NCBI GenBank assembly: GCA_023667385.1
Contig: JAMPAE010000062.1
Location: 1-7,995, forward strand
Length of the DNA stretch: 7,995 nt
Direction: 5' to 3'
DNA from: Ruminococcus sp.
GTDB taxonomy: Bacteria; Bacillota; Clostridia; Oscillospirales; Acutalibacteraceae
Part shown: positions 6,501-7,995 of the stretch, piece after piece
How positions within the stretch are numbered: the first letter of the stretch is position 1
Layout: every line of letters begins with the position of its first letter
Program-made: the position numbers and the translations under genes
The notes under the pieces: generated by a model
What the model saw: the letters and a program-made list of their open reading frames with translations, nothing else
What the model was told of the DNA's origin: nothing
The model's database searches: none

Positions 6501-7995
6501 ATTTCTCAGTCTTGATCTTATCGTTTGTGTAAACGTCACGTGAAGCATAATCAAGTTCGGTTGTTTCAAAACCGATAAGACCCTTTGTTGCGTCGTAATC
6601 AGCAAACTTGCTGTAGAACTTATCAAGAAGCATCTTATACTGAGCAACAACGTCAGCGTTGATCATGTCAACCTTGTCGTTTGCTTCAAGATAAGTATAG
6701 ATGCTGCCGTCAAATGCTGCAAAAACAGGTTTGAGAGCAAGATATGATTTAACATCAATCTCAGTCGGGCTGCCTGCCTTTTCATATGCAGAGCTTACAA
6801 CTGCGAACTGAGCTTCAAAACGCTTTGCAAGAAGATCATAAAGAGATTCAACGAAAGCGTCAACAGATGTCATGAAGCCGCCGAGAACAGCTTCTGCCTT
6901 TTCTTCGCCGACTGTTGTTTTGAGGTCAGCATAAAAAGCGTTGAGTCCGTCAAGGTTGCCGGGAATTGTGTTGTCAAGATAATTTTCGATTTCTTCTGTT
7001 GCCGTGTCAACAAAAGATGTACCCAAAGCCTGAGCGAAGAAAGCAACATAATCGTTGGTTTCAATGCTGAGCTCTAACTGAAGATCCTTGAGGTAATCAT
7101 ATCCGTCAGGGAAAACAGCATCAACAACAGCTTTTTCATAGCCGTTGATTGCGCTGATGTAACCGCCGAGCATTGAAGCATCAACAGTCTTTTCTTCTTC
7201 ACTGATTTCTTCGTTCGGATATTTTTCAAAAATTGCATCCGCTGCCGCCTTTGTGTTTGCAAGGTCTAAAGCCTTGATATTTTGAGCAAATGTATCAGCA
7301 TATGCAAGGTCGATTGTTCCGTTTTTAACAAGATACTCAACAATTTCATCGCCGCCGCTCATAACTGCATTATAAATAGCGGTGAATGCTGCGTAATCTG
7401 CTCTGACAGTTTCGGCATTCTCCTTGGCAGCATCAAAGTTAAATGATGCATATTCCGGGTGAGCGTCTGCAAATACTTTCCACTCATTACCGTATCCAAG
7501 ATAAGTTGCTGCGTTCAAAGCTGCTCTGTAAGTATCAATGAATGTTGAAGCGCCATCACCGAAGAATTTTTTGTACATATCAACGCTGTTGCTGAGATAT
7601 GCTACCATAGAATTATATTCGGTTGCAAATGCGTTATAGCTTTCCTGTGTGACAACACCGTCGTTTACGTTACCGAGAGCTGTTTCAAAGTCGTCACCAA
7701 AGAATGCGCTAACACTGTCAACAGATGACTTGTGAGCATTCAGCTTGTCATATGCGTCCTTAGTGTTAGTAAGAACTGTTACAGACTGAGTTGCAGCATT
7801 AGTTAATGCATTGTGATAGTGATGATAGGTGGTCAAATTCAAAAAGCCGCCTCTTGTTGTATAGTCGATGCGCTTTGTGTAAACAGAATACTGTACGCTG
7901 AGAGCGTCATCAACTTTAATGTCAGCGACTGAATCTTTCGCTTCTAAATACTTATCCATGCCAACTGTCACAACGGTGTTCTGATATAAATCTTT
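3559..7995 (-). CDS. Giant repeat-containing protein with Cys/His-rich C-terminal tail, 5' end outside window
   Basis: I do not recognise a function. The frame is open from the window edge (first visible residues KDLYQNTV) to TAA at 3559-3561, 1478 codons, with no visible start. The first in-frame start-like codon, GTG at 7969-7971, has no ribosome binding site and the frame continues past it. Residues here are numbered from that GTG. Residues 1-500 are helical and rich in Ala, Asp, Tyr and Phe. Residues 521-853 and 1029-1266 are two divergent copies of one module. An acidic linker lies at about 978-995. After helical segments a Pro/Asp linker (about 1420-1432) leads to a 38-residue tail with C-x-H-x-C-H and C-x-C-G-x-x-H motifs. 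Cysteines are nearly absent elsewhere. No LPXTG motif, long membrane helix or catalytic motif is evident. The composition suggests a secreted or surface protein, but the signal peptide would lie outside the window. The gene ends at its own terminator and is probably unrelated to the trp operon. Confidence 0.9.
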   Translation of the reverse strand, partial: KDLYQNTVVTVGMDKYLEAKDSVADIKVDDALSVQYSVYTKRIDYTTRGGFLNLTTYHHYHNALTNAATQSVTVLTNTKDAYDKLNAHKSSVDSVSAFFGDDFETALGNVNDGVVTQESYNAFATEYNSMVAYLSNSVDMYKKFFGDGASTFIDTYRAALNAATYLGYGNEWKVFADAHPEYASFNFDAAKENAETVRADYAAFTAIYNAVMSGGDEIVEYLVKNGTIDLAYADTFAQNIKALDLANTKAAADAIFEKYPNEEISEEEKTVDASMLGGYISAINGYEKAVVDAVFPDGYDYLKDLQLELSIETNDYVAFFAQALGTSFVDTATEEIENYLDNTIPGNLDGLNAFYADLKTTVGEEKAEAVLGGFMTSVDAFVESLYDLLAKRFEAQFAVVSSAYEKAGSPTEIDVKSYLALKPVFAAFDGSIYTYLEANDKVDMINADVVAQYKMLLDKFYSKFADYDATKGLIGFETTELDYASRDVYTNDKIKTEKYDVTEEKLLDTIEKLDSFLTGEQFESLAGINLKETLTGVLDNIYTDDIVNTIVSLLYPLVGTEFAKVWAGLPATVPVKDPISTTITLSLYGLEEAMAAVNLNLFPTTLGAAIKDKYPEVAALLKQATTKATYNLETNEYTDPWKDSAICDENGKLALEWGVTDKDSFVDAVSTALSGLEPLLMALVCNQEMALSNKIGTGTGKAFVVFTITVDPVTLKLNASANSGYNNLLAPIFEALGMTAPDGDKFANLAEFVELGILNPVEELLAKIAEAPVDFVLSALPNLLYALSTDTVTPLLGMLKTNISYNADASYNAVGGLAAGTVKDALTDAKPVAINVGDMLNLKDMGIDLSKGLQGILDLVGIQLPEIDALTVMTLGSLKEIDTVRNDYIYNKDLLGVADGKALTIEADKADVAYYILTYVVDLLKDEASLKGLLSAFVKDEAQIDSIVSTIASLGLKSTGDVVAALIELINAEKYPQSTFAWPEMPVAEEPTEGEEAAEDTEDTFYTMWWQKEHAEYVSENLVSFVTNLANLLGYDISEVLTDFLATLYTKENLVKLVDLVNGLLAQVDENETIKSIIDIIDPLVNINVKDTLAALAGYQVPDFEDGDRDAFVNALVDYIKPIVPVLKLLLVDSADNSEIVIADAIEIFGYNGYDNALIPILEAIGCKSVNITKYADFVKLDDEAMVKAVLNPILALIDEISADPINVIISLLPNILYFVDFGGLQMAIDNILEPVYVVLDVVRPVYNIDLTVNLSLDEIITDLLAKADIKSIGYSDISTVVKSLGTVTEYKSANGSTATSLVVEESLTPEFITVLLRMVISTVIFSDNVDKVVEYIKTNNERLTDAQVETVSKTLHALAEIAVPDQILRVLYYIFFGLNTGVAESLDLKIFVTGAIEEAIAMFADSDVKKYVDAAMEILKALNGSANPEDPDAPVTPDNCSHICHKDGFMGLIYKIMRLFWKIFGTNKTCVCGVDHY
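3562..3675 (-). other. C-terminal Cys/His tail domain of the giant protein
   Basis: The last 38 residues begin CSHICHKDGF and end KTCVCGVDHY. Four Cys and three His sit at both ends of an aromatic, basic amphipathic stretch (residues GFMGLIYKIMRLFWKIFG). A Pro/Asp-rich linker precedes it, the layout expected of a separate terminal module. The C-x-H-x-C-H and C-x-C-G-x-x-H pattern could bind a metal or form disulfides, and the amphipathic helix could touch membrane or wall. I recall similar tails ending in CGxxHY on large proteins of gut clostridia but cannot name a defined family, so the role is inference. Confidence 0.7.
4174..4887 (-). repeat. Protein-level repeat module, copy 2, in the giant protein
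   Basis: Residues 1029-1266. Matching blocks are VLTDFLATLYTKENLVKLV, DRDAFVNAL (1100-1108), GYDNALIPILEAIG (1145-1158), LNPILALI (1183-1190) and LPNILY (1205-1210). The spacing between equivalent blocks of the two copies falls from 508 to 429 residues along the module, so the copies differ by insertions in copy 1. Conserved Gly-Tyr, Asn-Pro and Pro-Asn turns between helices suggest a folded helical module. Boundaries are approximate. Confidence 0.75.
5413..6411 (-). repeat. Protein-level repeat module, copy 1, in the giant protein
   Basis: Residues 521-853 (numbered from the GTG at 7971). The order of recognisable blocks is TLTGVLDNIYTDDIVNTIV, DKDSFVDAV (653-661), GYNNLLAPIFEALG (716-729), LNPVEELL (750-757), LPNLLY (772-777) and a closing Leu/Asp-rich segment. 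The same blocks recur in the same order in copy 2. This copy is longer, with an insertion around residues 560-650 and about 18 extra residues before GYNN. Boundaries are approximate. Similarity is visible in the protein, not in the DNA. Confidence 0.75.

Noticed and set aside
7969..7971. GTG as the true start of the giant gene
   Set aside because: The frame stays open to the window edge with similar composition, and no ribosome binding site precedes the GTG. The protein there already looks like internal sequence.
1..7995. CRISPR arrays, insertion sequences, tRNA or rRNA genes, attachment sites
   Set aside because: No direct-repeat arrays, transposase-like frames, terminal inverted repeats or structural RNA genes were seen on either strand. 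The only structured RNA is the T-box.

Overview
The window reads as a piece of chromosome from an anaerobic Firmicute of the class Clostridia, probably a gut Oscillospirales/Ruminococcaceae-type organism. The grounds are a T-box riboswitch controlling amino-acid genes, strong AGGAGG ribosome binding sites, moderately low GC, a consensus sigma-A promoter, and a very large protein whose Cys/His-rich tail resembles tails I associate with gut clostridia. The genus cannot be settled from the sequence. Every gene found lies on the minus strand, so transcription runs from high to low coordinates.

At the high-coordinate end (3559-7995) is the 3' part of one giant gene whose 5' end lies outside the window. 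At least 1478 codons are visible. The protein is acidic, mostly helical and almost free of cysteine. It carries two copies of a long divergent repeat, an acidic linker between them, and a distinctive 38-residue C-terminal tail with four Cys and three positioned His around an amphipathic segment. I do not recognise a function. It is probably an extracellular or surface protein. A hairpin terminator (3490-3521) closes this unit.

Next comes the control region of a tryptophan operon: a consensus promoter (3440-3468), then a leader of about 300 nt forming a tRNA-Trp T-box (3155-3433). The leader has a UGG specifier, a UGGC antiterminator bulge that fits the G-CCA end of tRNA-Trp, and an intrinsic terminator ending just before the trpE ribosome binding site. 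The operon then runs trpE (1674-3137), trpG (1105-1677), a GrpB-family gene (533-1108) and trpD (1-520, cut by the window edge). trpE/trpG and trpG/grpB overlap by ATGA, and the trpD ribosome binding site overlaps the grpB stop codon.

TrpE and TrpG together form anthranilate synthase (chorismate plus glutamine to anthranilate), and TrpD adds phosphoribose to anthranilate. The remaining trp genes probably follow beyond position 1. Uncharged tRNA-Trp should let transcription pass the leader terminator and switch on all four genes, including grpB. The unexpected items are the GrpB-family gene embedded in a trp operon and the giant repeat protein with its Cys/His tail.
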